Shown here piece after piece: positions 9,501 to 21,879 of a DNA stretch of 64,000 nt (position 1 is the stretch's first letter; each line of letters opens with the position of its first letter). The position numbers were made by a program, and so were the translations under genes. The DNA is from Astyanax mexicanus (taxonomy: Eukaryota; Chordata; Actinopteri; Characiformes; Acestrorhamphidae), in contig NC_064409.1 in assembly GCF_023375975.1 (NCBI RefSeq), positions 44,949,501 to 45,013,500 of the forward strand. Reading direction: 5' to 3'. The notes under the pieces are model-generated. The model did not search any database, had not been told where the DNA came from, and saw only the letters and a list, made by a program, of their open reading frames with translations.

Positions 9501-10848
9501 CACATGTGTCAAACACAAGGCCCGCGGGCCAAATGTGGCCCGCCACGTCTTTTTATGTGGCCCGCGAGAGCTTGTAAGATCTTAGTGTCTATAATAAATA
9601 AGTCAGAAGCGTTCTTTGACCAAAAAATACATTTCCCACAATGCTTGTCGATTGTATTACCCGCAAAGTTACGGCTTACTGACACTACACGGCAGTGTAG
9701 TCATTGATGTGGAAACCCTGCCGGAGGGAAGGTGTAACTTCGCGGGTGGAATTGAGACATATAAATGTTTATCCCATAATGTCCAGAAAAAGAAAAGTTG
9801 ATGCAGACGGACGGCTGTGCTTCAAGGCGAAAGACCGGTATGCCTTTTGTGTTACGAAGAGTGTTACTGACCAAAATAAACGCTTTTTAGGAGAGATATA
9901 AGTTCTGTGTAAACATTTATAAGACAATAGCTGACAAAATCTGTTTTAATGACGTTAATAAACATCACTGTGACAGCGCTAGTCGCAGTTTCACCGCAGC
10001 AAAGTACGAGGACGTGAATCACTTATCTAACCAGCCTTTACTAATTTCTGCCCTCAATAACCTCCAATAGCCTTTAATAGTCTTCAGTAGCCTTCAACAG
10101 TCTAACCTTGCAGCCGTGGTGTGTCCACTAAACTCCGTAGTTATAAACATCCTGAGGTTAGCAGCGCGATAACTGACCTGTTTATAATGTAATCCCAGCA
10201 GTGACTCATGCTCTAAACGGCTGCTGTTAGCTGATTGGGCTGAAAGATGAACTGTAGAGAGCTGTATTATTCGGTTACAAAAATCTTTATTTCATACACA
10301 GAAGAACTTAAAAATTTTAAAAACGCTCCAGACTGGCTGAGCTGAGCCCTGTAGCCCGTGGCTGGGCTGTAGCTCTGACTCAGTAAAGACTGCGGACTTG
10401 TGGTGCTGCTGCTGCAGCTCCCACTAGTGGTTGGATGAGGAACTGCTAAATCTGAGGAAATGCTATGTTCTTAACAGCTCACAATTTTTGATTTTATATT
10501 TATTAAGCCTTATTTCAGTTAATAATTTCAAAGTTAATATAACTTGATGTCATTTCTATTCACTTGAATAGTTTGGTTCTTGATTGATGGAGTTTTTGGA
10601 TTTCATGACATGACAAATTAAAAGGATTTATGTTAATAGAGCAACAAGCAAACATTTTTTCCATGCAACTGTAATATTTGATTGAATAAATAATATATTG
10701 AGAGTTATTTAACATTAAGGAGTAATTACATTCATTTACATATATTACATTTGGTTACATTTTATTACATTTATAAGTTACATCTGGCCCTCGGAGGACA
10801 GCCAATATGCCAATGTGGCCCTCGGCCAAAATGAGTTTGACACCCCTG
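9501..10848. mobile_element. hAT DNA transposon (non-autonomous, 1348 bp), element A
   Basis: The element is bounded by perfect 8-bp target duplications GTTTAGAG at 9493-9500 and 10849-10856. Inverted ends are CACATGTGTCAAAC on the left and CAGGGGTGTCAAAC read inward from the right, followed on both sides by CCG/GGCC-rich sequence. The CA...TG ends and 8-bp duplication are diagnostic of hAT elements. The left end is decayed relative to the right. Only the first part of a transposase frame remains (see 9779). Its core (about 9940-10440) is the reverse complement, with divergence, of the core of the hAT element at 19369-20555. Confidence 0.92.
9779..9901 (+). pseudogene. hAT transposase N-terminal remnant
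   Basis: An ATG opens a 40-residue frame starting MSRKRKVDADGR and ending in a stop. The opening basic MS-KRKVD-EGR block resembles the start of Charlie-type hAT transposases, from which the vertebrate GTF2IRD2/ZBED-like fusion proteins derive. The cysteine motifs of the BED finger and the catalytic domain are missing, so it cannot be active. Family assignment is from memory of the motif. Confidence 0.55.
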
Positions 10849-10856
10849 GTTTAGAG

Positions 10857-13386
10857 GAACCAGATATACAGACCCGTAAATGCGGCCTGCCATGCCACAT
10901 TTGAACAGCTGTACATTTCTGAAAACTTAATAAACCTCCCTGATAGCAAGATATGTTGTAGAGGACGTTAAGTTAAGTATTGCAGGATTTTCTTTCAACC
11001 AATAGGTTACAGGGGCTGACGCAAAAGTGTTGAAGAATGTACAAAATGTAGGTTTTTTTTGTGAAATAAGCAGCTTAAAGTAGAGATAAGTAAGGGGAAA
11101 AAAGTTTGGCCGAAAAACACTTGGCCTTCTGTTCGCGCCGGACATTCCTCCCTGCAACCCATGGGTTGCAAAACTAAAAAGAATATGTATAAAAGTGAAA
11201 AAAAAAATTCCAATGCCTGATTGCACAAAGAGCCTAATGGCAAGCCACATGCTGTGCAGTGCTGTTAAAAGCGAGGAAAAGGTATATGCAATCCATGGGT
11301 TGCAGAGCTAATCTCTCAGTCTTGAAATGTCTAAGCAGAAGTACTCTGAACAGACTAGAATAGACTAGATCTTGCTGCTTATATTTTGTTGGGCAATTGA
11401 ATGACATTGGTGCCTGAAACCTCACATGCATAATCTTTAAGAATGTGATTGGATCCAAAGCCCTACTTGACTCGGTTAAAGATGATCAATATGAATTGGT
11501 TGTTCACCCTGTGCTGCGACTCTGTACTACCTAGCTTTGAAAACACAACGTCAACAAGTGGAGCGAAGTTTCCAGTGAAGTGAGTTTTGGCAAACTGTTA
11601 TGTTGAGGTGGCAGTAACTTAAGAAGTATCTTAGTTTTTTTTTTAATCAAGGAATCCATAAAGTAACTAAGTTACTTTTTAAAGGGGTAATCAGTAATCA
11701 GATTACTTTTTAAAGTAACTATACTATCACTGGTGATATTGTTAGTTATTATGTATGAGTAGCAAAGGTCATTATTTATTTTTATTTAGAAAATGCAATA
11801 TATATATATATATATATATTAATATTTATATAACATATAAATATATATTATTTGTATCTTTACTGATTTTTACAAATTTAGGATATAAGCACTATACTGA
11901 AATCAGTCATATAATGTTGCCAGGCTGAACATCGGCTGTTTAGTTAATGATTTTCTATGCCATTTTGGATTGATTCAAAACACGTTTTGGCTGGGCACCA
12001 ATGTAACAATCTGGCAACCATGATGGCTTGTTGACTGCAGTTCGTTCCTCTTGTCGGTTGCTTAGAAATAAGGCTCACAATGCATGGTCCACATTTAGCT
12101 CATATGTTGAGATGCCATGTGTAGTTTTGGGAATTTTACAGTGCCTTCAAAATCACATTTAAATTCAACTTTTTCACTCATTAGTGCCCTAAAGCCTATA
12201 TGGTGTTTCATTTCAGTCACTGCCTAATATAAAACAAACTTCTAATTAAACTTTTTTTGTGTAAAAATTCATGTGTGCAGTGAATTGTGGGTATGTGTGT
12301 GATGTATCCAAGTTGCGAGCTTCCACTTACTTTTCATTGTATGTATATTTGTCACTCTTTTTGCAATAAACGTTCCTGGATGTCTATAGTGTAAGTTATT
12401 GTGTGTATTGTGTATACTGTACAGTTATTTGTATATTCTATTTTATTTTATTATTCTCCGCACAGTAGTGGGAACCTGCACCCAAGATTTTCACTCACAT
12501 GTACATCTGTACGTGACAATAAAAAGCTTGAATCTTGATTCAAATTACTCCAAATGTTGACTCTTTTTCTCAGCTGCACATAAAGGACCCTTCACTTCAC
12601 CTTGACTAGTACAGCCTTCTATGATGTGCCCGAAAAATGCAGCCCACTTCAGCTGCAGCCTAAACTTTGATACATACCTGTTAACTACAAACTTGCACTC
12701 TGGACATTATGTTGCTGCTACTTTCCTGCTCTTCTTTATATTTTGTGTATTTATTTTGGTATCTATTTTATTATTATATTTATCTTTATATTATATTTAA
12801 AATTGCTCTTGGGTGTAACTGGACCATTAGAACACAGGTTCGTTCCACCTCATATACAACATGTGATGTAAATGACAGTAAAGTCATGAATCCTTGAATG
12901 GTTGAATAAGGTGTGTTGAGAGAAAAAAAGTAATAAATGTGCAGGGCCATGTGCACCAGAACCATGCTTAAGAAACACTGTTTTACAGATCACTGGGACT
13001 AATTTTAAAAGTAAATGACCGATTTAACAGATTTACTAAGAACATAATCATGTTTTTTTCTATTTTATTTGTCCGTTGAATTGGTGTTAGATCAAGACCT
13101 CACTCAGTAGAAAACAACTGCAGGTTTTAACAATGATCTACTAATAAATATTTATTTGTCTTTTTTAAATCAATAACAAAAACTTTAATCATTTGAGATA
13201 TTTGCATAAATGTAGCTGGCGTAGTGCTTGAATTTACTTTGAACTTCCTTTGCAGATGCTGTTGTTCCAAACCTCCCATCAGCAAATACTGTCCACGATT
13301 TAAATGTCTTGTAAGATTGATGTACTTAAGTTATCAAATTGTGATTTTCAGGACCAGCTGTGTAAATGTACTTTTGGCAAGAGATG
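10857..13386. other. Intergenic with decayed repeats, no gene
   Basis: I see no coding exon. Contents are a near-palindrome at 11153-11170 and again at 11287-11304; a GTAACT/AGTTACTTTTT-rich repeat at about 11594-11730 of a type common in fish genomes; a (TA)n run at 11799-11819; and AT-rich unique sequence. Confidence 0.6.
12440..12545 (+). mobile_element. Probable 3' tail of a non-LTR retroelement
   Basis: The stretch ends 'acgtgacaataaaaagcttgaatcttgattcaa', a tail of short TTGA/AATC-like repeats after a polyadenylation-like signal. This is typical of fish L2-like LINE or SINE 3' ends. A related tail (TGACAATAAA then ACTTGACTTGACTTGAC) ends at 50272. The 5' portion is not recognisable. 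Confidence 0.4.
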
Positions 13387-16300
13387 TCAGTCATGGGCTT
13401 TCTCATCGCTGTTGGTCCACACAGGCCTGCGCTTTTCTATAAAAGCTCTGATGCCCTCCTGCCCATCACGCAGAGACAGATTGTCCACCATGACGGCAGT
13501 GGCAGTGGCGTATGCTACATCTCTTGGTTGCGCCATCTGCCGCTGGAATGTCGCTTTTCCCATAGCCACCACTGGCCGGCTAGACTCGCACACTCTTCGT
13601 GCAATGCCCAACGTCTCCTCCTCCAAGTGAGCTTCACTCACGACCTTGCTCACTAGTCCGTGTAGCAAAGCTTCATGTGCTGTGATTGGTCGACCTGTGA
13701 ACAACATCTCCATTGCAACCTGGGATAGACACAACAAGGTACAGGATTTAGTCGTGCACACACTTGATCAGCGTTATCACAATCCTGGTCATGAAACTGA
13801 CTCACACAGCAGGATTTCTTGTTTAGCTAATTAAGCTTAAGCTTAGTCTTAAATCATCATCCTGATGGTTTATACATCTTTTACAATCAGAATATGTATA
13901 AAACAGTAGAGACCTACGCTTGAGTAAAAGTATCCTCTCAATAAAGTGCCCTCCTGAAAAGTGACTTCAGTTTTTAATGTACTAAAGTATTGCAAGTATT
14001 GATTTGGAAAATGTAGTACTGAAAAACCTGACGTAAAAGTAAACTTCTGTGTGGTGTAGCTATAACAAAGGAGTAAAAAGTTAGCAGAGTGAAAGGCAGA
14101 ATGGGAGCAATGTGGTTTCATAAGATCAGCTTGATCATTTGATTCTCTCAATGATGAGGGGCTGGTGAGAGTGCAGAGCTCATTCAAAATATATAGTGAA
14201 GTAAAGGTGGAAGAAGGAGAAAAAAAATAATAATCCAGTAGATACAGATACAGCATTTTAGTAGTTAAGTACAGTAGTGGAGTAGTTCTACTTCCTTGCT
14301 AAAGATCTCTGGTTACAATGTATAATACACTTCTAAATTGCTCTGGGAACATAATCCAAAATCCAGAGCATAAGCAGAAAATCATGGTTTGTAATTCTAA
14401 TTTGTAGTTCTTACTAGGTCACTTGTGGCATTAGCACTGCTTTTTACTGCACTGCACTGCATGTACGTCACTATCTAAACCAGACTTTTTTTTTTTTAGT
14501 ATTTAAATTTTATTTTGAAAAGAAAAAGATTACAAGGATTTTACATTTTCACATCCCATCAGAGAAAACCTCTTGTACATTAATACAAAGCATTTCCCTA
14601 TACTTCAAGCTAAACCAGACTTAACACAAGAACACTTTATACCAATTTAACATAATTACATAATAACGTAATTTTTTACCATTTACCAAAATTAGACTAC
14701 AAAAAAAATAAAAATAAAAAAATAAATTACCAACATACACCATTGGGCAGTCATATGGACCTCTGAAATTATAAGACAGACAGCATACATGTATTTATGT
14801 TTAAAACACACTCAATTTGAACATTTGTTTTATGTTAAACTTAAAATCCACATTAATAAGAAAATTCCCAGTGCTGCCCACAATGAAATAACTTCACTGC
14901 TTCAACATGATGAGCCTGCGTCTTTCTTTCTCTCAAAACATTAACAAAGTGAAATTATCAATTGTAATTTAATTCTGTGCCTTTCAGCAGCCCTCTGGAT
15001 TTCTGAGACCTCCAGAATCTCAGTTGACTGATGGGTCTTCCACTAATGATACAACTTGTTCACTTTCAGGGGGCAGCTCTATTTGACTCAACAGAAACAC
15101 TGCTCACCTTTCTGGGTACAGCTCTTCCGAGGGCCACTCCTGGCGTGGAGCAGAACAGACCCACATTGACTCCAGGTGTTGCAAAAGTTGACTTGTCTGT
15201 TGCCACAGCAATGTCACAACTGGCAACCAGCTGGCATCCTGCTGCTGTGGCAATACCATTCACCATGGCAATCACAGGTACTGGGGCATCCTGGATCGCA
15301 GCCATTACCTTCAACAACAGTGACATCATGAGAAATGAGAAGGTTCTAGGCATTTTAAAGCTGATAAATATATAGATCTCAAGTATATTCCTTTTCAAAA
15401 AGACAAATTGGTAACTGGGTTACTTGTGTTCAAACCTCTGAGCAAGCCTGGAACACACTGGTGTGATATTCTCTGCCTTGTGCTGAGGTCAGCTCCTTGA
15501 GATCGTGACCAGAAGAGAAAACAGGTCCCTGAGCTACAGAGAGAGAGAAACTTTAATTTATGAATTAATTTATAAAGCCCAGAGAAAGGGTTCCAGTCTT
15601 AAGAAAATCCATCTTGAACTTTGACAAAAATGGAATACCTGATATTATGATGACTCTGAGGTTGTTGTTGTCAAGATCGGTCAGGATGTCCTCTCGCAGA
15701 GAGTTCAGCATGGCCAGAGACAGGGCATTTCTCTTCTTAGGGTTATTCAAAATGATTCTCCTAAAATGAGAACATGCAGATATGATCAGAACATTCTGGT
15801 AGACTAACAAGACTATCACTGCACACTTCTGACATTTGTGTTGTAACAGTATAATTTTCTAGACATATTGTAAATACCGTTAGTGCTTAAATATTACAGA
15901 AAAATTTTATACATCATGACGGTAAGCATATTAAGTTCTGTTTAACTGGACGTAAATCATCAAATATACATACACTGCAGAAATGTATGCAATAAAACTA
16001 ACTTCTGTCTCTTTCTGTAAGTGCAACTGATGAGCTAGAAGACTGGTTTCCTTCCATTAAAAGTTTGCTTCACTTTTTTAACAGCATTTATTTTGGATTA
16101 GGGTCAGTACTTTGATTTGGACTTTCCAAAACATTCACTTCTTTCTTCTCTAACAATTCTTTGGCAAAATGTTTTGCGTGCTTAGGGTCATTGTCTTGCT
16201 GCAGAACCCACAGTCTCTTGGGATTCAGCTCACGGACAGCGATTTATTTTTTAATTCATGCAGAAATATAATAGAATGTAGGAAGGGTTTACAAAATATC

Positions 16301-17563
16301 AAGACCTATAGTAAGTATGTGAAAACTAGGGGTGTGTGCTATATTGCTAACGTACATTATAATATCACAAACATATTTTACAATTGTTATCTCAAAACTA
16401 CCCTGTAATATTGTGATATTACATCATGGGCCGTCAGGGTACAGCTTTTTAGCTTTTTGTAGCAAAAGAAAAATTCCCACTGTTCTCATTTTCTTTTAAA
16501 TTATTAATTTACTAGAGGCAGAATATGTATGTACAGTAACATTTATTTTACTTCAATCCTGGATATATGGCGTGAATTCTTAGTATCGAGAAGTTGGAGC
16601 ATTGTCTTCTGTTACCATCTGGTAAAAATCTCAATCAGGGATGTGCCATATTCTATTGCAATTAATGTAATTACCACATAAACAACTAATTTTGTTGCAG
16701 CAATGTTTTTTTATTTATTATATATTTTCTTAAAAATCAATATTTTCACATATCGCCGGGACCATCCATATCACAAAAATACCCTTTAATATCTTGATAT
16801 TATTTTTAGCGAAACCCTTAGTGAAACACATTAAATAATTGTTTTTAAATATGGGCAAGCACTGTAAAATAAAATAAAAAAAACATATTAAATTTGTGGA
16901 AGTAGTACATTTTTAAAATTAATAAAAAAAAATCTCCAACAATATTGTTATTGCAAAAATATTGCATGTTGTGATATTATTTTAGTGGAAACAATTAACA
17001 TTTTTAATATGGGAGAGCACTTTTCATGTGTCAACATATAATTGTGAAAATATAGTGTATCATTGTAATTATTGTGGCAATATATACAGGTAACAGAATC
17101 TTATGAAATACATAGAAAAGTATTTCTAAAAATATATAATGAGTTCTAAAGGTCTCTAAAAGTGTATTAATGTGAACAATCACGAAAATGAGCCACCTTT
17201 CCATGAAATGCACTTATGCCACAGAGATTTATGAAATGATTATACAGAAGTACCAGCAGGGTGATCATTAACACCCGAGAATCACCAGACAGCAGCTACA
17301 GCACATAGACTAAAACTTACATTAAAATAACAATGTCTGTAAAGGACAGTGTGTGATGTGTGTGGTGTGTAGTTACAGGTCTAGAGTGTGTTTGTGAACT
17401 TGGTGTTAAAGTGTGAGGGTCGCTCTGAGGGCTGAACTGTACTGCACCTGATTCCGTCCTCCTGCTCTCTGATGGTTAAAGAGCTCACAGCTCGGGTCGA
17501 GCCGCTGGACAGAAGCCTGCGGACACAAAACCTGACCAACCCAGAAGCGACCAACCGAGACAT
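13387..17563 (-). CDS. echdc3: Enoyl-CoA hydratase domain-containing protein 3, mitochondrial
   Basis: Five coding exons join in frame to 289 residues: 17448-17563, 15639-15760, 15436-15533, 15108-15308 and 13387-13719 (stop TGA 13387-13389). All introns are GT/AG and all phases agree. The start ATG at 17563 opens MSRLVASGLVRFCVRRLL, an Arg-rich, acid-poor leader typical of mitochondrial import. The rest is a crotonase fold: NPKKRNALSLAML (residues 45-57), oxyanion-hole segments SSGHDLKEL (86-94) and AAGCQLVASCDIAVA, then TFATPGVNVGLFCSTPGVAL. It aligns end to end with human ECHDC3 as I recall it (about 303 residues). The two catalytic glutamates of true enoyl-CoA hydratases are replaced, by Gln138 and Gly158, so hydratase activity is doubtful. 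In mammals the gene is linked to fatty-acid and insulin signalling, with no settled reaction. It is divergent from proser2. Confidence 0.96.
13905..14290. repeat. Interspersed repeat, copy 1 (echdc3 intron 4)
   Basis: The stretch shares long blocks with 25850-26395: 'cataagatcagcttgatc', 'gatacagatacagcatttta' and 'tgaagtaaa.gtggaag', in the same order and orientation. It is rich in ACTT(A/G)AGTA motifs. It is probably a non-autonomous DNA transposon family; I did not find clear terminal repeats. Confidence 0.6.
16325..17000. repeat. AATATCGTGATATT-type repeat fragments (echdc3 intron 1)
   Basis: Several blocks containing 'aatatcacaa', 'ttgtgatatta' and 'catatcgccgggacc' resemble the small hAT element at 25231-25626. 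A left end 'taggggtgtgtgc' lies at about 16328. I could not pair a right end and target duplication, so this is a decayed or nested copy. Confidence 0.45.
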
Positions 17564-17801
17564 GTTCACCACAGCGCTGTACTGTCTCTCCAAGGGTTGC
17601 CAGGTCCACCATAAATGTCCAGAAAGTCAGTCTAAAACCCGCCCTTCAGAAGCTTAAACTAGACCAAAGTATCTGTCTATAACAAATTTGAAGTCAAACA
17701 ACTCAAAACAACGAGTGAACAACTTAGTATGTTGTTTATGGGGGATTTATTAACAGTATTGTTAGTTTTATTTACCATGCCATTAATAATATACAACGTT
17801 A

Positions 17802-17852
17802 GATCTATCTACCTATCTATCTGTCTATCTGTCTGTCTGTCTGTCTGTCTAC
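17802..17852. repeat. (TCTA)n(TCTG)n microsatellite
   Basis: Compound tetranucleotide run upstream of echdc3, changing from TCTA to TCTG units. The surrounding 17700-18540 shows no gene. Confidence 0.9.
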
Positions 17853-18545
17853 TTTCTTATCATGCTGTCCATTATGCCGTTATGTTCTACTGGTTCTTAT
17901 TTGTCGAAGTCAGTATTGAAAGATTCGTTTTAGTGTCGACTTCTACACGCTTGCCCTCCGTGTTCACGTAACATCCATTTTTTTGCGCCCGCGGTAATTT
18001 TTAAAAGTAGCCTAAAAACACACCCTACCACCCCTGAATTTCCACCTACGACTGGATTTTCAAACAAGCCCAATTTCACTTGATAACCGCGTACCTGGCA
18101 ACTCTAAACCCACCGACACAGTAAAACAGGACAGAGGAAGAACAGCGGCCCCGCGGACACACTTCAAAATAAAAGACCTTGATGCACTAACACTGAAAAG
18201 TGTCTCACTTTCCTCTCAGCCTCAGTATATTAAGAGCATTATACAGGATTCTGCTTCCACCACGCAGTTCCTGTAGATTTATCGTAAAGATCATGATTTT
18301 CTTTATTAATCCTGTTTTTTTTTTTTTTGTTCAGAAAACTTTCTGGAGAGAGAAGTGTTTTTTGACTAGAGAAACAGCACCACCCTTCTGTCCAGAAGGA
18401 GGCACTTATTTTTGTCCTATATTTTATTTATTGGTTATACGGTTATATTTACCATTGTTTATTTTGAGGGTAGGCATTATATTTTCTTTTCTTTTCCTCT
18501 TTATTAGTCTTTATTTGTGTGTTGGCTGTATTTATATGCTAGTTA

Positions 18546-19146
18546 CAGTGCCTTGCAAAATTCGGCTTCGGCTTTTCAATCTTTTGCCACATTTCAGAAT
18601 TCAAACATAAAGATATGAAATTGTATTTTTTGTGAAGAATCAACAACACAAAAAAAAATCCAAAACATAAAGCAAAATCTACAATGGAAAGGTTCACAAA
18701 TAAACGTATCTAGGTGTTAGAATGGCCAAGTCAAAGTCTAGACCTGAATCCAATCGAGAATCTGTGGAAGGAGCTGAAAACTGCTGTTCACAAACGCTCT
18801 CCATCCAACCTCACTGCAAGGAAGAATGGGCAAAAAATTCAGTCTCTCGATGTGCAAAACTGATAGAGACATACCCCAAGCGACTTGCAGCTGTAATCGC
18901 AGCAAAAGAAGTCGCTACAAAGTATTAATGCAAGGGGGCCGAAAAATATTGCATACCCCACTTTTACTACCCCAGTTTTTTTACTTCTAAAAATGCTTAA
19001 AATATCTAATTTTTTTTTCCACTTTACGATTATGTCCCACTTGTTGTTGATTCTTCACAAAAAATAAAATTCAATATCTTTATGTTTGAAGCCTGAAATG
19101 TGGCAAAAGTTTGAAAAGTTCAAGGGAATACTTTTGCAAAGCACTG
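18546..19146 (+). mobile_element. Tc1/mariner element, internally deleted
   Basis: The element is bounded by TA on both sides (18544-18545 and 19147-19148). It has long inverted ends: CAGTGCCTTGCAAAA reads in from the left and CAGTGCTTTGCAAAA from the right, and homology continues about 100 bp inward on each side ('ttgccacatttcag', 'gttgttgattcttcaca'). At about 600 bp it is far shorter than a 1.6-kb Tc1 element and keeps only the 3' part of the transposase gene. Confidence 0.92.
18723..18930 (+). pseudogene. Tc1-type transposase, C-terminal fragment
   Basis: From 18723 the frame reads WPSQSLDLNPIENLWKELK, the signature around the third catalytic Asp/Glu region of Tc1-like transposases (the D-x-NPIENLW block). 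It continues TAVHKRSPSNLT to about 18815. The frame then drifts and meets stops. The first two catalytic aspartates and the DNA-binding domain are deleted, so it is inactive. Confidence 0.9.
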
Positions 19147-19368
19147 TAGATCTTAATGGAAGAACTTAAATGGCTGAAATGAAAATGCAAATAGCTATTT
19201 GACTTTTTTCTCACATGTGAAAATATCATGACAAAATTAACAAACACAATTCTACATTGGCCATAACTTTGAGGCGCATGTCATGGTTCACAGTATGTTT
19301 GATTTTGTTATAGTTTATATAACACACACACAAATTTTGTGTTGCAATAATTAGTTTTGTGTTCCAAT

Positions 19369-20555
19369 TAGAGATGGAACGATCGATCGGCAGTGTATCG
19401 GTTTCGGACGATTTTTAGCCAAAATACGGTATCGGCGATCGACCGATATTCCTCTGATTTTAGCCGATCTGATTCAGGAGTTTAGGGTTAAGCAGTGCTG
19501 CGTGTGGATGGCTGGAGAAACTGTTCGCTCACAGGAAGCTGCAGTTCCTCACCCAACCACTAGTCGGAGCTGAAGCAGCAGCAGCACAAGCCCCGCTCTC
19601 TCCTCACTCAGTCACAGAGCTACAGCCCAGCCACGGGCTACAGGCAAAGCTCAGTCAGTCTGGAGCGTTTTTACAGTTTCTGCAGTTCATATGTAGGACT
19701 AATGCGCTTCGCAGTGAAAAGAAAAAGGTTTAAACCACAATAACAGGATAATACCACAGCAAACAGCTAACCTCAGGAGCGCTCACAAGCTTAGCAGCAA
19801 ACAGCCGCATCAATCACGAAGCTAGTTAGCTCACAAGCTAACAACAGCAGGGGACTATAGTCAGTGTTTTTAGAGCTGAGTATGGATATTTTTTTGCTCC
19901 TCACTGCAGTTTCTGTGTGCTCACACTCCAGCTCCTTCACTCCGTATCGGTTTATACTGGACGCGCTAAGGAAGCCGCAGTTCCGCTCAGATAAAATTAA
20001 AGGCACGTTGGTCAGTTAGCGCGCTGCTCACCTTAGAATGTTTAGAACTGCGCGGTTTAGTGAACACGGCTGCCAGGTAAGACTGTAGAAGGCTACTAAA
20101 GACTATTAAAGTCTATTAGAGGTTATTGAAAGGGATATTGGGGACAGAAATTAATGAAGGCTGGTTAGATAAGCGATTCACGTCCTCGCTGTGGAGAACA
20201 CACAGTGCTGTCACGGTTTCGTAAAATAAAAAAAAGTCTTATTCTGTGTTGTACTGTTTATTAACGTCATTAAAATAAACAATAAAATATAAAAATTCTG
20301 GTGTCTTATAAATATTTGCACATAACCTATATATCTCCTGAAAAGCGTTTATTGTGGTCAGTAAAAGTCTTGTGTTTATTTACTATCAGTGTAAATTACC
20401 AGTGTTTGCTTAGGCGTAGATGTAATTAGGGGAATCTGTACCAGGTTTGTCTGGCACCTGTGTGGCATTAATGTGGCATTTGGCCCCGCCCAAGATCGGT
20501 ATCGGCGATCGGCCGATCGGAATCGGCCCCAAAAACACTGATCGGTCCATCTCTA
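19369..20555. mobile_element. hAT DNA transposon (non-autonomous, 1187 bp), element B
   Basis: It has perfect 8-bp target duplications GTTCCAAT at 19361-19368 and 20556-20563. Inverted ends are TAGAGATGGA(A/C)CGATC followed by runs of ATCGGC/GCCGAT motifs at both sides. This is a common fish hAT end type, clearly different from that of element A. The core (about 19540-20280) is related to the core of element A in reverse orientation, for example 'ctacagcccagccacgggctacag' here against the complement at 10340. No transposase frame is left. Confidence 0.92.
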
Positions 20556-20563
20556 GTTCCAAT

Positions 20564-21490
20564 AATTAGTGCTAAAGGCATTTAAACTGAGAAAACGACA
20601 AGGGTACCCAAATTTATCAACCTGCCTAGGTGGAAGGGTGATCATCCAACATCCTGACCTAACTAACACTCTTTTCCTTGAATGCAATCAAAACCCCACT
20701 GCAATGTTCTTGTAAAAAGCTTATTTGGGCAGAAGAGTTACTTTAGCAAAAGCAGATTATACTCAGTTTACACATAAAACCTAAAATATGTTTGTATGCA
20801 GTTGTAGGCCCATTCTGAGCTTAGATTTAGAATGCAAATCATCTCCTACAAGGCCTGTTGAACTAGTTGCAATGTGTGCAGCCCTAACCAACCACAAGAG
20901 GGAGGCCTATACCTTTCCCCTCTAAGTGTGTCTGACACTCTAAGTGTGTCTGATCGGCTGCATTAGTTTAATTCATACTACAGCTGTGTTGTTTCATTCC
21001 AGGGCTGCACTGAGTAATCAGAAGAGGGCATGTATACAAAATAAATGACGATCAAGCTGTTTATTTACAGACAACACGAATTAGAAGTACAAATATGAGC
21101 TGTGTAGTAAATACGCCTTAAACCAGACTTAATATTTCATTACTTTTGTTTATTTTTTAAAAGGCTATAAAAATAATAACCCCAAACAGTCCTTATTATT
21201 TCTCTCGATCCAGGTAAGCAACATTTCCCACCAAATGATCACTACTCATTTTTTACACAGACCCATCCAATGAACCCAGGTTCTCATTGTGAGGGATGAT
21301 CTCAAGAGCAGAGCATTTTGAGCACAATTCTCTAGTCGGCTGTTTCTGAAATTCAGTTCTGGTTGATATCTGCTATTGGACGCTGGTTTGGGGTCTCTGA
21401 ACACCCCAGACAACTGCTGTGTGCCCCCTTTACACCCCATGCTTTATAGATGGTCAGTGAGCTTACTCCTGTGTGAATACTGATGTAGTA
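20564..21490. other. Intergenic between echdc3 and proser2, no gene
   Basis: No exon, RNA gene or clear repeat was recognised. Composition is ordinary. A short direct repeat 'ctaagtgtgtctga' occurs at about 20921 and 20940. The last part probably belongs to the proser2 promoter region. Confidence 0.5.
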
Positions 21491-21499
21491 TATCTGTTC

Positions 21500-21691
21500 C
21501 AGTGGGTGGGGTTAGTCTGGTGGAGCAGTCAGTGCAGACCTGAGGGAGGAGGAGCTGAGCTCTGAGGAAAGTTTGGGAAACAGGACAGACCTCTACTTTA
21601 CTCACAAACTGCTCAACAGCCAGCCACAGCAGGAGCCTCCTCTACCAACCAACTGGATTTAATGTTCAGACTGGATTCAGGTCCCTCACAG
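21500..21691 (+). promoter_or_regulatory. proser2: Probable untranslated first exon and promoter of proser2
   Basis: A locally GC-richer block ends in CTCACAG followed by GTGAGAAT, a strong 5' splice site. It joins to the acceptor at 24088 (CTTTACAG) that begins the exon carrying the proser2 start. An upstream ATG at 21662 opens a frame that reads through this junction for 18 codons before a stop. A second short upstream frame of 9 codons starts at 24136 in exon 2. The transcription start is not visible, so the left limit is approximate. Confidence 0.5.
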
Positions 21692-21879
21692 GTGAGAATA
21701 TCTGAATATGACCATGCTATTTTCTTACTGAGTAAAACACATACAGGAGGACCAGGAAAATATTACTATATATACGGTTTGTTTTACAGCATTATAAAAG
21801 TGTTGTGTTCATTTAACCTCAGCTTTTAGACCTTTATTGTCAGAACTACTTTTTATAAGATGTGAGATATAAGTAGTGG

